DNA of 64,000 bases from Histomonas meleagridis (Eukaryota; Parabasalia; Tritrichomonadida; Dientamoebidae): contig WSYJ01000175.1 in the NCBI GenBank assembly GCA_020186115.1, forward strand, positions 116,194-180,193, read 5' to 3'. Shown here piece by piece: positions 40,688 through 50,466 of this stretch (position 1 is its first letter; each line of letters starts with the position of its first letter). Below the pieces are notes generated by a model that made no database searches, was not told where the DNA came from, and saw only the letters and a program-made list of their open reading frames with translations. The position numbers and the translations under genes are program-made.

Positions 40688-42530
40688 AATGATTTGAAAG
40701 TGAAAAGGAATTACTTAAATTAATGATTTGAAAGTAAAAAGGATTTACTTAAATTAATGATTAGAAAGTGAAAAGGAATTACTTAAATTAATGATTTGAA
40801 AGTGAAAAGGAATTACTTAAATTAATGATTTGAAAGTAAAAAGGATTTACTTAAATTAATGATTAGAAAGTGAAAAGGAATTACTTAAATTAATGATTTG
40901 AAAGTGAAAAGGAATTACTTAAATTAATGATTAGAAAGGAAAAAGGATTTACTTAAATTAATGATTAGAAAGTGAAAAGGAATTACTTAAATTAATGATT
41001 TGAAAGTGAAAAGGAATTACTTAAATTAATGATTTGAAAGTGAAAAGGATTTACTTAAATTAATGATTAGAAAGGAAAAAGGATTTACTTAAATTAATGA
41101 TTTGAAAGTGAAAAGGAATTACTTAAATTAATGATTAGAAAGTGAAAAGGAATTACTCAAATTAATGATTTGAAAGTGAAAAGGAATTACTTAAATTAAT
41201 GATTTGAAAGTGAAAAGGAATTACTTAAATTAATGATTTGAAAGTGAAAAGGAATTACTTAAATTAATGATTTGAAAGTGAAAAGGATTTACTTAAATTA
41301 ATGATTTGAAAGTGAAAAGGAATTACTTAAATTAATGATTTGAAAGTGAAAAGGAATTACTTAAATTAATGATTTGAAAGTGAAAAGGAATTACTCAAAT
41401 TAATGATTAGAAAGTGAAAAGGAATTACTCAAATTAATGATTTGAAAGTGAAAAGGAATTACTTAAATTAATGATTTGAAAGTGAAAAGGAATTACTCAA
41501 ATTAATGATTAGAAAGTGAAAAGGAATTACTCAAATTAATGATTAGAAAGTGAAAAGGATTTACTTAAATTAATGATTAGAAAGGAAAAAGGATTTACTT
41601 AAATTAATGATTAGAAAGTGAAAAGGAATTACTTAAATTAATGATTTGAAAGTGAAAAGGAATTACTTAAATTAATGATTTGAAAGTGAAAAGGAATTAC
41701 TTAAATTAATGATTTGAAAGTGAAAAGGAATTACTCAAATTAATGATTAGAAAGTGAAAAGGAATTACTCAAATTAATGATTAGAAAGTGAAAAGGATTT
41801 ACTTAAATTAATGATTAGAAAGGAAAAAGGAATTACTCAAATTAATGATTAGAAAGTGAAAAGGAATTACTTAAATTAATGATTAGAAAGGAAAAAGGAT
41901 TTACTTAAATTAATGATTTGAAAGTGAAAAGGAATTACTTAAATTAATGATTTGAAAGTGAAAAGGAATTACTCAAATTAATGATTAGAAAGTGAAAAGG
42001 AATTACTCAAATTAATGATTAGAAAGTGAAAAGGATTTACTTAAATTAATGATTAGAAAGGAAAAAGGATTTACTTAAATTAATGATTTGAAAGTGAAAA
42101 GGAATTACTTAAATTAATGATTAGAAAGTGAAAAGGAATTACTCAAATTAATGATTAGAAAGTGAAAAGGAATTACTCAAATTAATGATTAGAAAGTGAA
42201 AAGGATTTACTTAAATTAATGATTAGAAAGGAAAAAGGAATTACTCAAATTAATGATTAGAAAGTGAAAAGGAATTACTTAAATTAATGATTTGAAAGTG
42301 AAAAGGAATTACTCAAATTAATGATTAGAAAGTGAAAAGGAATTACTTAAATTAATGATTTGAAAGTGAAAAGGAATTACTTAAATTAATGATTTGAAAG
42401 TGAAAAGGATTTACTTAAATTAATGATTTGAAAGTGAAAAGGAATTACTTAAATTAATGATTAGAAAGTGAAAAAGAATTTCTCAAATTAATGATTTGAA
42501 AGTGAAAAGCAATTTCTCAATTTAACACAA
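40688..42530. repeat. 34-bp minisatellite, about 54 copies
   Basis: Tandem unit AATGATTTGAAAGTGAAAAG plus GAATTACTTAAATT. Variant sites are TTG/TAG, GTG/GTA/GGA, GGAATTA/GGATTTA and ACTT/ACTC, and the variants occur in ordered blocks. For example, the block TTG-C, TAG-C, TAG-T, GGA recurs every seven units (about 238 bp) around units 24, 31 and 38. Lengths are almost indel-free; the last two units are degenerate. It lies directly after V-ATPase a and before the end of ankyrin array 2. No spacers, so not a CRISPR. Confidence 0.95.
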
Positions 42531-42583
42531 GAGTTAGGAAGACGTTTATTTTTCATGGCGACCGTTACACTATGGAAATTCAA

Positions 42584-45500
42584 TTATTTTTTTTTAATGA
42601 GTTTAACGATTTCTGTACCACCATATTCAGATGCATACATAAGTGCTGTATAAAATATTTTTAATCATTTCCAAATATTATTTTGAAATATAAAATTATT
42701 AAAATAATTATTAAATAAAACAAATCAGTATCTTTAGCATTAATATCAATTCCTTCTTGTTCAAGAAGTAATTTAACTATTTCTGTATGATCATTCCAAG
42801 ATGCTAAAATAAGTGCTGTTTTAAATAATTTAAATAATTTCCAAATATTATTTTGAAATATTAAATTATTAAAATAAATTCTAAATAAAATAAATAAATA
42901 TTTTTAGCATTTATATCAATTCCTTCTTGTTCAAGAAGTAATTTAACGATTTCTGTACGACCACTCCAAGATGCCAAAATAAGTGCTGTTTTAAATAATT
43001 TAAATAATTTCCAAATATTATTTTGAAATATTAAATTATTAAAATAAATTCTAAATAAAACAAATAAATATCTTCAGCATTAATATCAATTCCTTCTTGT
43101 TCAAGAAGTAATTTAACTATTTCTGTACGACCATATTCAGATGCATACATAAGTGCTGTATAAAATATTTTTAATCATTTCCAAATATTATTTTGAAATA
43201 TCAAATTATTAAAATAATTATTAAATAAAACAAATAAATATCTTGAGCATTAATATCAATTCCTTCTTGTTCAAGAAGTAATTTAACTATATCTATGTGA
43301 CCATTTTTAAATGCACGCATAAGTGCTGTTTTAAATAATTTAAATAATTTCCAAATATTATTTTGAAATATTAAATTATTAAAATAAATTCTAAACAAAA
43401 CAAATAAATATTTTTAGCATTAATATCAATTCCTTCTTGTTCAAGAAGTAATTTAACGATTTCTATATGAGCTCTTCTTGAGGCAACCATAAGAGTTGTT
43501 TCAAATATTTTAGATAATTTCCAAATACTATTTTGAAATATCAAATTATATAAATAAGTTTTAAACAAAACAAATAAATATCTTTAGCATTAATATCAAT
43601 TCCTTCTTCTTCAAGCAGTAATTTAACAATTTCTGTATGATCATTCCAAGATGCATACATAAGTGCTGTTTCAGATAATTTTAATAATTTCCAAATACTA
43701 TTTTGAAATAGAAAATTATTAAAATAGATATCAAACAAAACAAATAAATATTTTTAGCATTAATATCAATTCCTTTTTGTACAAGAAGTAATTTAACAAT
43801 TTCTATCTCACCATTTTTAGATGTCAACATAAGCGCTGTTTCAAATAATTTAAATAATTTCCAAATATTATTTTGAAACATAAAATTATTAAAATAAATA
43901 TCAAATAAAATAAATAAATATCTTTAGCATTAATATCAATTCCTTCTTGTTCAAGAAGTAATTTAACGATTTCTGTTTTACCTTTTTCAGATGCTTTCAT
44001 AAGTGCTGTTCTAAATAATTTAAATAATTTCCAAATATTATTTTGAAATTTTAAATTATTAAAATAAATTTTATCTTTAGCATTAATATCAATTCCTTCT
44101 TGTTCAAGAAGTAATTTAACGATTTCTGTACGACCATATTCAGATGCATACATAAGTGCTGTTTCAGATAATTTTAATAATTTCCAAATATTATTTTGAA
44201 ATATAAAATTATTAAAATAAATATCAAATAAAATAAATAAATATCTTTAGCATTAATATCAATTCCTTCTTGTTCAAGAAGTAATTTAACGATTTCTGTT
44301 TTACCTTTTTCAGATGCTTTCATAAGTGCTGTTCTAAATAATTTAAATAATTTCCAAATATTATTTTGAAATTTTAAATTATTAAAATAAATTTTATCTT
44401 TAGCATTAATATCAATTCCTTCTTGTTCAAGAAGTAATTTAACGATTTCTGTACGACCATATTCAGATGCATACATAAGTGCTGTTTCAGATAATTTTAA
44501 TAATTTCCAAATATTATTTTGAAATATAAAATTATTAAAATAGATATCAAATAAAACAAATAAATATCTTTAGCATTAATATCAATTCCTTCTTGTTCAA
44601 GAAGTAATTTAACTATTTCTGTATGACCTTTTGAAGATGCTTTCATAAGTGCTGTTTTAAATAATTTAAATATTTCCCAAATAATATTTTGAAATATAAA
44701 ATTATTAAAATAAATATTAAATAAAACAAATAAATATCTTTAGCATTGATATCATTATCAATTCCTTTTTGTTTAAGAAGTAGTTTAACTATATCTATGT
44801 GACCATATTCAGATGCACGCATGAGTGCTGTTTCAAATAATTTAAATAATTTCCAAACATTATTTTGAAATTTTGATTCATTTACATTAACACCGAATAA
44901 AACAAATAAAAATCTTTAGCATTAATATCAATTCCTTTTTGTTCAAGAAGTAAATTGACTAAATCTAAATATCCATTTGCTGATGCTAAAATAAATGCTG
45001 TTTGAAATATGAATAATTTTCAAATATTATTTTCAAATATTAAATTTATTTATTAAAAATTAAATATAAGAAATATACATTTGTAGAGTTAATATCAATT
45101 CCTTTTATAAGAAGTAATTTAAATATTTTGGGATAACCTTTTTGAGATGCAATCATAAGTGCTGTGCTAAGTAATCAAAATAATTTCCAAATATTATTTT
45201 GAATTATAATATTATTAAAATAAATTTTATCTTTAGCATTAATATCAATTCCTTCTTGTTCAAGAAGTAATTTAACTATTTCTGTATGACCTTTTTGAGA
45301 TGCATACATAAGTGCTGTATAAAATATTTTTAATCATTTCCAAATATTATTTAAAAATCCAAAATTATTAAAATAAATATTAAATAAAACAAATAAATAT
45401 CTTTAGCATTGATATCAATTCCTTCTTGTTCAAGAAGTAATTTAACTACTTCTGTTTTACCTTTCAAAGATAAATCCATAAGTATTGTTTGAAATGATTT

Positions 45501-45660
45501 AAATAATTTCCAAATGTTATTTTTAAATATCAAATTATTAAAATAAATTTTAATAAAAGCAAATAAATATCTTTGTCGTTAATATTAATTCCTTTATTTT
45601 TGAGAAGTAACCCAATTATTTCCATGTTACAATTTTCGATTGCATAAAGAATTGCTTCTT
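42584..45660 (-). repeat. Ankyrin array 2: about 18-19 units, 170-bp period, spacer-interrupted
   Basis: Continues the DUF3447 gene at 45616-46914. Anchors (minus-strand ACA of T-A-L) lie at 42647, 42817, 42987, 43157, 43327, 43497, 43667, 43837, 44007, 44160, 44330, 44483, 44653, 44829, 44999, 45163, 45316, 45486 and about 45656. Steps are 170 bp mostly, 153 three times, and 176 and 164 once each; the last two come from two-codon changes inside ankyrin segments. Ankyrin segments are all open. The terminal unit ends EIVKLIKKK and TAA at 42584-42586, like the KLIK end of array 1. A two-unit block is duplicated in tandem without visible change (43921 and 44244, offset 323). Confidence 0.85.
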
Positions 45661-46914
45661 TAAATAATTTATGTAATTTCCGAAATTTGTTAGAAAACAC
45701 CAATAAATAAAAACAAATTTTAAATAAAACAAATGTATATAATTTACTTGAGGATTTTCTTGTTCAAGAATATATTTAATGAGTTCAATATTTTTGGATT
45801 CCAACAATTTAAGTAAAATATTATCTGGAACTTGATTATTTTGAAGAAAATATTTAACAAGATATAAATTACCAATTCTTATTGCTTCACATATAATTGG
45901 TGAATTAATTTTCATATGTTCTCCTTCTAAAAATGAAAGAATTTCATAATTATAATATGCTATACATTTATTTCCAAGTCTTTGTAAATTTTTGATTTCT
46001 TCTAATTTATTTTCATAAATATAACGAAAAATATCATTTCGATGAAACATAATTGCTGTTACAAGAGATCCTTTAAATGATGAATGATTTTGTTCACATA
46101 AATGAATAATTTCAATATTTCCACCTGCAACTGCATAATTACCTGCATTTATTACTTTTGCACCATTCATAAGTAAATATTTAAAACATTTAACTGATCT
46201 AAAAAATGCTGCATAATCAATTAATGTAACATTTTTTTGATTTATAAAATCACATCTTTCATAAAGTGATGGTTCTATTGTTTGATTAAAGGTAAAATTT
46301 GTTTGTGATGATATTTCTTGAAGTTTTTCTATTTCATCATTTCGAATTAATTTTGGAAGTTTATTTGGATTATGTCCTTCTTTAATTAATTGCTTATGAA
46401 GTTCAAAATCATTTTTAGATAGTTCTTCATGATGCTTTAAAAAGGTATTCTTAATATTTCCTTTTTTTGTTTTATAATGTGCAAAATATTTTGATTTAAT
46501 GTTTTTCGTAATATTTGAATCAATTAAATTTCTTTCTATCATTATTTCAATCAGATAATATGATTCATGTGATTGGATTTTATTTATACAATTAATAAAA
46601 ACTTCAATGACTTTTAAATTGTTTTTATTTAGCTCTTCTTCTTGAGTTTGAATTAATTCTAAATAATTTAAATATAAATCATTAACATTACTTTGTGAAA
46701 AAAATGCATAAAAAATTAAATTACTTATAATAAGGTTAAATGTGTATGGATAATTTAAATCAAATAATTTCATTGTTTGCTTAATAGATGAATCAAGATT
46801 TTCTTTTGTTAAATTAAATATAATGTTTTCTAGTTTAATTAGAATTTGATACTTGGGGTCATTTGTTTTTATTTCAGGAGAATTTGGAGCATTTGTTCCT
46901 TGTTTATCATTCAT
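45616..46914 (-). CDS. DUF3447-ankyrin protein, head segment
   Basis: Intact head of a DUF3447/ankyrin protein, about 432 residues. The DUF3447 core is at about 245-330 (NVTLIDYAAFFRSVKCFKYLL, GNYAVAGGNIEIIHL, MFHRNDIFRYIYENKLEE), preceded by the conserved EELSKNDFELHKQLIKEGHNP block. The frame ends within the first spacer: NPQVN is followed by a hydrophobic run and then ankyrin sequence in a different frame (EAILYAIENCNMEII). The true product probably continues through array 2 to 42584 if the spacers are removed. I start at ATG 46914 (MNDKQGTNAPN); upstream in-frame codons up to 47007 lack a suitable ATG and overlap the shared promoter. Divergent from the phosphatase gene. Confidence 0.82.
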   Translation of the reverse strand: MNDKQGTNAPNSPEIKTNDPKYQILIKLENIIFNLTKENLDSSIKQTMKLFDLNYPYTFNLIISNLIFYAFFSQSNVNDLYLNYLELIQTQEEELNKNNLKVIEVFINCINKIQSHESYYLIEIMIERNLIDSNITKNIKSKYFAHYKTKKGNIKNTFLKHHEELSKNDFELHKQLIKEGHNPNKLPKLIRNDEIEKLQEISSQTNFTFNQTIEPSLYERCDFINQKNVTLIDYAAFFRSVKCFKYLLMNGAKVINAGNYAVAGGNIEIIHLCEQNHSSFKGSLVTAIMFHRNDIFRYIYENKLEEIKNLQRLGNKCIAYYNYEILSFLEGEHMKINSPIICEAIRIGNLYLVKYFLQNNQVPDNILLKLLESKNIELIKYILEQENPQVNYIHLFYLKFVFIYWCFLTNFGNYINYLKKQFFMQSKIVTWK

Positions 46915-46970
46915 TAAAAAAAAAATTACGATTAAATTGATCTCAATTTTGAATATGGCGGTTAGTAATA

Positions 46971-46981
46971 GGACGTTAACC
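46971..46981. promoter_or_regulatory. GGACGTTAACC in the DUF3447/phosphatase divergent promoter
   Basis: Lies 36-46 bases before the phosphatase ATG and about 60 bases from the DUF3447 ATG. It contains CGTTAACC, another instance of the recurrent Myb-type core. Confidence 0.4.
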
Positions 46982-47016
46982 ATGTTTTGACAAGCTTTGT
47001 TTGTCAATTTTTATAA

Positions 47017-47928
47017 ATGGATTTGGACAAACTTATCTCATCAATTAAAGCTCATAAACCTTTTGAGGAAAGAGAACTTATCTGCTTATTCAGAATAGCA
47101 CAAGATGTTCTTTTTCAAGAAGGAACTTTACTCAATTTAACAGCGCCTATTACTGTTTGTGGAGATGTTCATGGCCAACTTTATGATGTATTTCGTCTTT
47201 TCGAAGTAGGTGGTGATCCACCAGATACTAAATATCTTTTCCTTGGTGATTATGTTGATCGAGGATATTATTCAATTGAAACATTTGCACTTCTTCTTGC
47301 TTACAAGGTAAAATATCCCAACCGCTTTTATATGCTTCGAGGGAACCATGAGTGTCGTCAAGTCAATACCTTATATGGTTTTTATGAAGAAATTGTATTA
47401 CGTTTTGGTCATGCTGGTCCTTGGAAACTTTGCAATGAAGTATTTGACTTATTACCAATGGCTGCGCTTATCAACAACAAGCTTTATTGTGTTCATGGTG
47501 GCCTCAGTCCATCTGTTAAATTAGTGGATCAAGTTGCACTTTTCGAGCGACGCAATGAAATTCCGAGCAGCGGACCGATCTGTGACATTTGTTGGAGTGA
47601 TCCCGATGACATTCAAGGGTGGGGAACTAGTCAACGTGGAGCCGGATACTTATTTGGAATCAGACCGACACAAGAATTTTGCCACAACAATGGCCTAAAG
47701 ATGATTGCTCGAGCGCACCAACTCGCGATGGAAGGTTACCAGTGGCATTTTGGCGGAAAACAACTTGTTACCGTTTGGTCGGCGCCAAATTATATGTATC
47801 GATCGGGCAACAAAGCGTCGATTATGAACGTGAACGAGAATTTGGAATGCGAGTTTAAGGTTTTCGAAGCAGTGCCGGATTCACAAAGAGTGATTCCGAA
47901 GGAACAAATTCCTGGTTACTTCGCTTGA
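47017..47928 (+). CDS. PP2A/PP4/PP6-family Ser/Thr phosphatase catalytic subunit
   Basis: Predicted 303-residue metallophosphatase. All metal-binding motifs are present: GDVHGQ, GDYVDRG, RGNHE, then the VHGGLSP and RAHQL His positions. SAPNYMYRSGNKASIM places it in the PP2A/PP4/PP6 group rather than PP1. The closest match by eye is PP4/PP6. The C-terminus is GYFA instead of the near-universal YFL whose Leu is carboxymethylated by LCMT1, so this regulation may be missing. G+C rises in the 3' half. ATG at 47017. Confidence 0.93.
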   Translation: MDLDKLISSIKAHKPFEERELICLFRIAQDVLFQEGTLLNLTAPITVCGDVHGQLYDVFRLFEVGGDPPDTKYLFLGDYVDRGYYSIETFALLLAYKVKYPNRFYMLRGNHECRQVNTLYGFYEEIVLRFGHAGPWKLCNEVFDLLPMAALINNKLYCVHGGLSPSVKLVDQVALFERRNEIPSSGPICDICWSDPDDIQGWGTSQRGAGYLFGIRPTQEFCHNNGLKMIARAHQLAMEGYQWHFGGKQLVTVWSAPNYMYRSGNKASIMNVNENLECEFKVFEAVPDSQRVIPKEQIPGYFA

Positions 47929-48273
47929 TTTTTGTATATTCATATGAATAAATTATTCTTTTATTTGGTGTTTTTGAAGAAGTGATTTTTGGTTTATAAA
48001 AATTGTGCGCATTTTACACAGAAAACGTAAACTTTTGTTTCATAATTTGTACATATATATTATTGTTGCTATTTGCATGCAAATGCTTCTTTTTGGTCTT
48101 CTATAAGTGCATTTCGATGAATTTCTAAAATCAGTTACATTTATTGGAAGTTCTGCATTTAGTTCATGCTCGCCACTCAGAACATTTATCAATGAAAAAT
48201 GTCGAAAGAATTGAGGATTATTTATTTCATTCACATATTCATCAATTAATAAACATTGCATTATCCAATTCAG
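47929..48273. other. Intergenic, no clear gene
   Basis: About 345 bases after the phosphatase. An open frame on the minus strand (48261-48040) has no recognisable content. Nothing else supported. Confidence 0.45.
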
Positions 48274-48420
48274 TTAATCTTAGCAACAGATATCATTGGA
48301 AAAAATGATGCATTTTATGACTGGCGCATTCAGAAATGTATTTATTTCAATGGTACAGAATCTTCAGCATATGTTACAAATGCATTTAATAATGTGCCAA
48401 CAGAATATTTTATGACATAA
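48274..48420 (+). pseudogene. BspA-like leucine-rich-repeat fragment
   Basis: A 48-codon frame reading LILATDIIGKNDAFYDWRIQ, then KCIYFNGTESSAYVTNAFNN and VPTEYFMT. This is the terminal repeat pattern (IYFNGT...AFNNVPTEY) of trichomonad BspA-like surface proteins. No start, upstream repeats or membrane tail remain. Confidence 0.6.
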
Positions 48421-48799
48421 TTATTATATCAAGATACAACATTTGTACCTTTGATATAGCATAATTATAATTTGCTTGAAGAATAAAACATATATTCATG
48501 ATCAACACATACATTTGCAATAAGTAACACATATAAATCAAATATATATTCAAATATGTTTTAAATATTTATCATTAAACTGTTAAAACTTATTCATATT
48601 TAAATGGAATTACATGCAAAAACATTGATATCATATATATATGAAAACTTTCGATCCCTTTGTTGGTTTTGTTGTTTTTACACAGCAATTTTTCGAAATG
48701 TAATCAAAGATACTAAATGCGATGTAATATATTTCCGACAAATGAATTTTATTTAATTTTGATTTTTACTAATTCTTAATTAACAACATACATTCATTT
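48421..48799. other. Intergenic, no gene seen
   Basis: About 380 AT-rich bases between the BspA fragment and the 3' end of the UEV-RING gene; nothing recognisable. Confidence 0.5.
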
Positions 48800-50281
48800 T
48801 TACGCGTTTTGTGCTCCGTTTGCTGACTCTTCAAGGTTCAGTATCTTTGCAGTTAGTTTCTCAATATTTTCTTCCAATTGCATTTCTTTTTCTTCAAAAG
48901 ATTTTTTCGTTTTGTTCAATTCCTCTATTAACGCCTTTTGACTTTTAATCTTTTCCTTCAAAGTTTTTAAGTCGTCTTTCAGCGAATCCAATATCTCCGT
49001 TTCGCTTCTGATTTTTTCTTTTGTAATATTTATTTGGCGCGCGAATTCTGCTGATTGCTCAAAGCATAAATTCAATTGATTTCTCTTCTCTGTTAACTTT
49101 TTGCCATTATCAACAATTGGTATTTGTTGTTGCACTGGTTGTTGTTCTTTGTTTTCGATGATGTGAAGAAGATTGAAATTGACCGCAGTGTACTTAAACT
49201 CTTGGTTGCAAAGACAGCACTTCTTGCGGCCGGAATTTTGTTGATATGCCTGAATACATGTCTTGCAGAGTGTGTGCCCGCATGGAAAGAGAATCAATGG
49301 CATGTGGTTGGGCGGCTTCATGACTTCATAACAGACAGGGCATATGTAGTCATCGGGGATTTCGGCAGGCTGTGGCTGCGCTTGGTGAGGTTGTGGATAC
49401 TGGTTAGGACGTGGTGGAATTTGATTTGGTTGTGGATACTGGTTAGGACGTGGTGGAATTTGATTTGGTTGTGGATACTGGTTAGGACGTGGTGGAGTTT
49501 GATTTGGTTGTGGATACTGGTTAGGACGTGGTGGAACTTGATTTGGTTGTGGGTGTTGGTTAGGACGTGGTGGAACTTGATTTGGTTGTGGTGGAATTTG
49601 GTTTGGTTGCGGATACTGGTTAGGTCGTGGTGGAACTTGGTCTGGTTGTGGGTGTTGGTTAGGACGTGGTGGATTTTGATTTGGTTGCGGATACTGGTTA
49701 GGACGTGGTGGAACTTGGTCTGGTTGTGGGTGTTGGTTAGGACGTGGTGGAGTTTGATTTGGTTGTGGATACTGGTTAGGACGTGGTGGAACTTGATTTG
49801 GTTGTGGGTGTTGGTTAGGACGTGGTGGAGTTTGTGCGCGAGTTTGTTGCTTGAAATTGTCAACAAGGATTTTGCAATCTCCTACGCCAACAGGTGGATG
49901 ATGCTGAAAATAATCAGTGAGAAGTAAGATAAATTCTGCAAGTGGTGTGAAGTTCGGTACATATGAAACAACACCTTTGCTTAAAACACCGTTGGGTTCG
50001 AAGTTTTGTTTTATGAGAGATTTATTTGGAGGAAGTGGAATTCTTACAAGAGGTTCACAATTTGGGAATGTTGGAGGAAGAGTTATTTCTATAGGCATAT
50101 CGACATAATTTCCTTCAACTTTTATTGTAATAAGACCAGATATTTGAATGAGATGTGGATTCACTGATTGATATTGAGATGCCTTCAAATTTGGATAACA
50201 TTCTATTGCATTTGAGATATTAAATTTTATATCTTCTTTACATGAACGATCATACGGTGTTCCAATGAATAGATCTTCCAT
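48800..50281 (-). CDS. UEV domain / proline repeat / RING / coiled-coil protein (TSG101-like)
   Basis: Predicted 493-residue protein. Residues 1-145 form a ubiquitin E2 variant (UEV) domain like that of TSG101/Vps23 (IEITLPPTFPNCEPLVRIPL ... FQHHPPVG). Residues about 155-312 are a proline-rich tract of about eleven 13-residue repeats (PPRPNQYPQPNQ type; 39-bp units at 49400-49835). A C3HC4 RING follows at about 315-368 (CPVCYEVM, FPCGHTLCKTC, CCLCNQEF), then a coiled coil at about 390-490. TSG101 has UEV, proline region and coiled coil but a steadiness box instead of a RING, so this combines an ESCRT-I-like cargo receptor with an E3 module. Role in endosomal sorting is inference. Confidence 0.85.
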   Translation of the reverse strand: MEDLFIGTPYDRSCKEDIKFNISNAIECYPNLKASQYQSVNPHLIQISGLITIKVEGNYVDMPIEITLPPTFPNCEPLVRIPLPPNKSLIKQNFEPNGVLSKGVVSYVPNFTPLAEFILLLTDYFQHHPPVGVGDCKILVDNFKQQTRAQTPPRPNQHPQPNQVPPRPNQYPQPNQTPPRPNQHPQPDQVPPRPNQYPQPNQNPPRPNQHPQPDQVPPRPNQYPQPNQIPPQPNQVPPRPNQHPQPNQVPPRPNQYPQPNQTPPRPNQYPQPNQIPPRPNQYPQPNQIPPRPNQYPQPHQAQPQPAEIPDDYICPVCYEVMKPPNHMPLILFPCGHTLCKTCIQAYQQNSGRKKCCLCNQEFKYTAVNFNLLHIIENKEQQPVQQQIPIVDNGKKLTEKRNQLNLCFEQSAEFARQINITKEKIRSETEILDSLKDDLKTLKEKIKSQKALIEELNKTKKSFEEKEMQLEENIEKLTAKILNLEESANGAQNA

Positions 50282-50466
50282 ATAACTCAGAGAAAAATGT
50301 TTTCATCTCATTTTTGGCAAAAATTATCCAAAACATTTAATTAAAAAAAATGCCAAACATGGAACAAAGAAAAAGTCGAATTAACAACTTTACGAAACCG
50401 CAAATTATTCAATACAATTTCATCGTTTTGTGTAAATCTAATTTTAAGAATTTGATGTTTAGGGAT

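Noticed and set aside
40688-42530. CRISPR-like array
   Set aside because: The 34-bp units are contiguous, with no unique spacers, and the genome is eukaryotic.
48040-48261. Minus-strand 73-codon frame
   Set aside because: No family features, and it lies in an AT-rich gap beside the BspA-like fragment.
49124-49927. Long plus-strand open frame with Trp-rich repeats opposite the UEV-RING gene
   Set aside because: It is the antisense reading of the 39-bp proline repeat; the repeat keeps all frames open. The minus strand carries clear UEV and RING domains.
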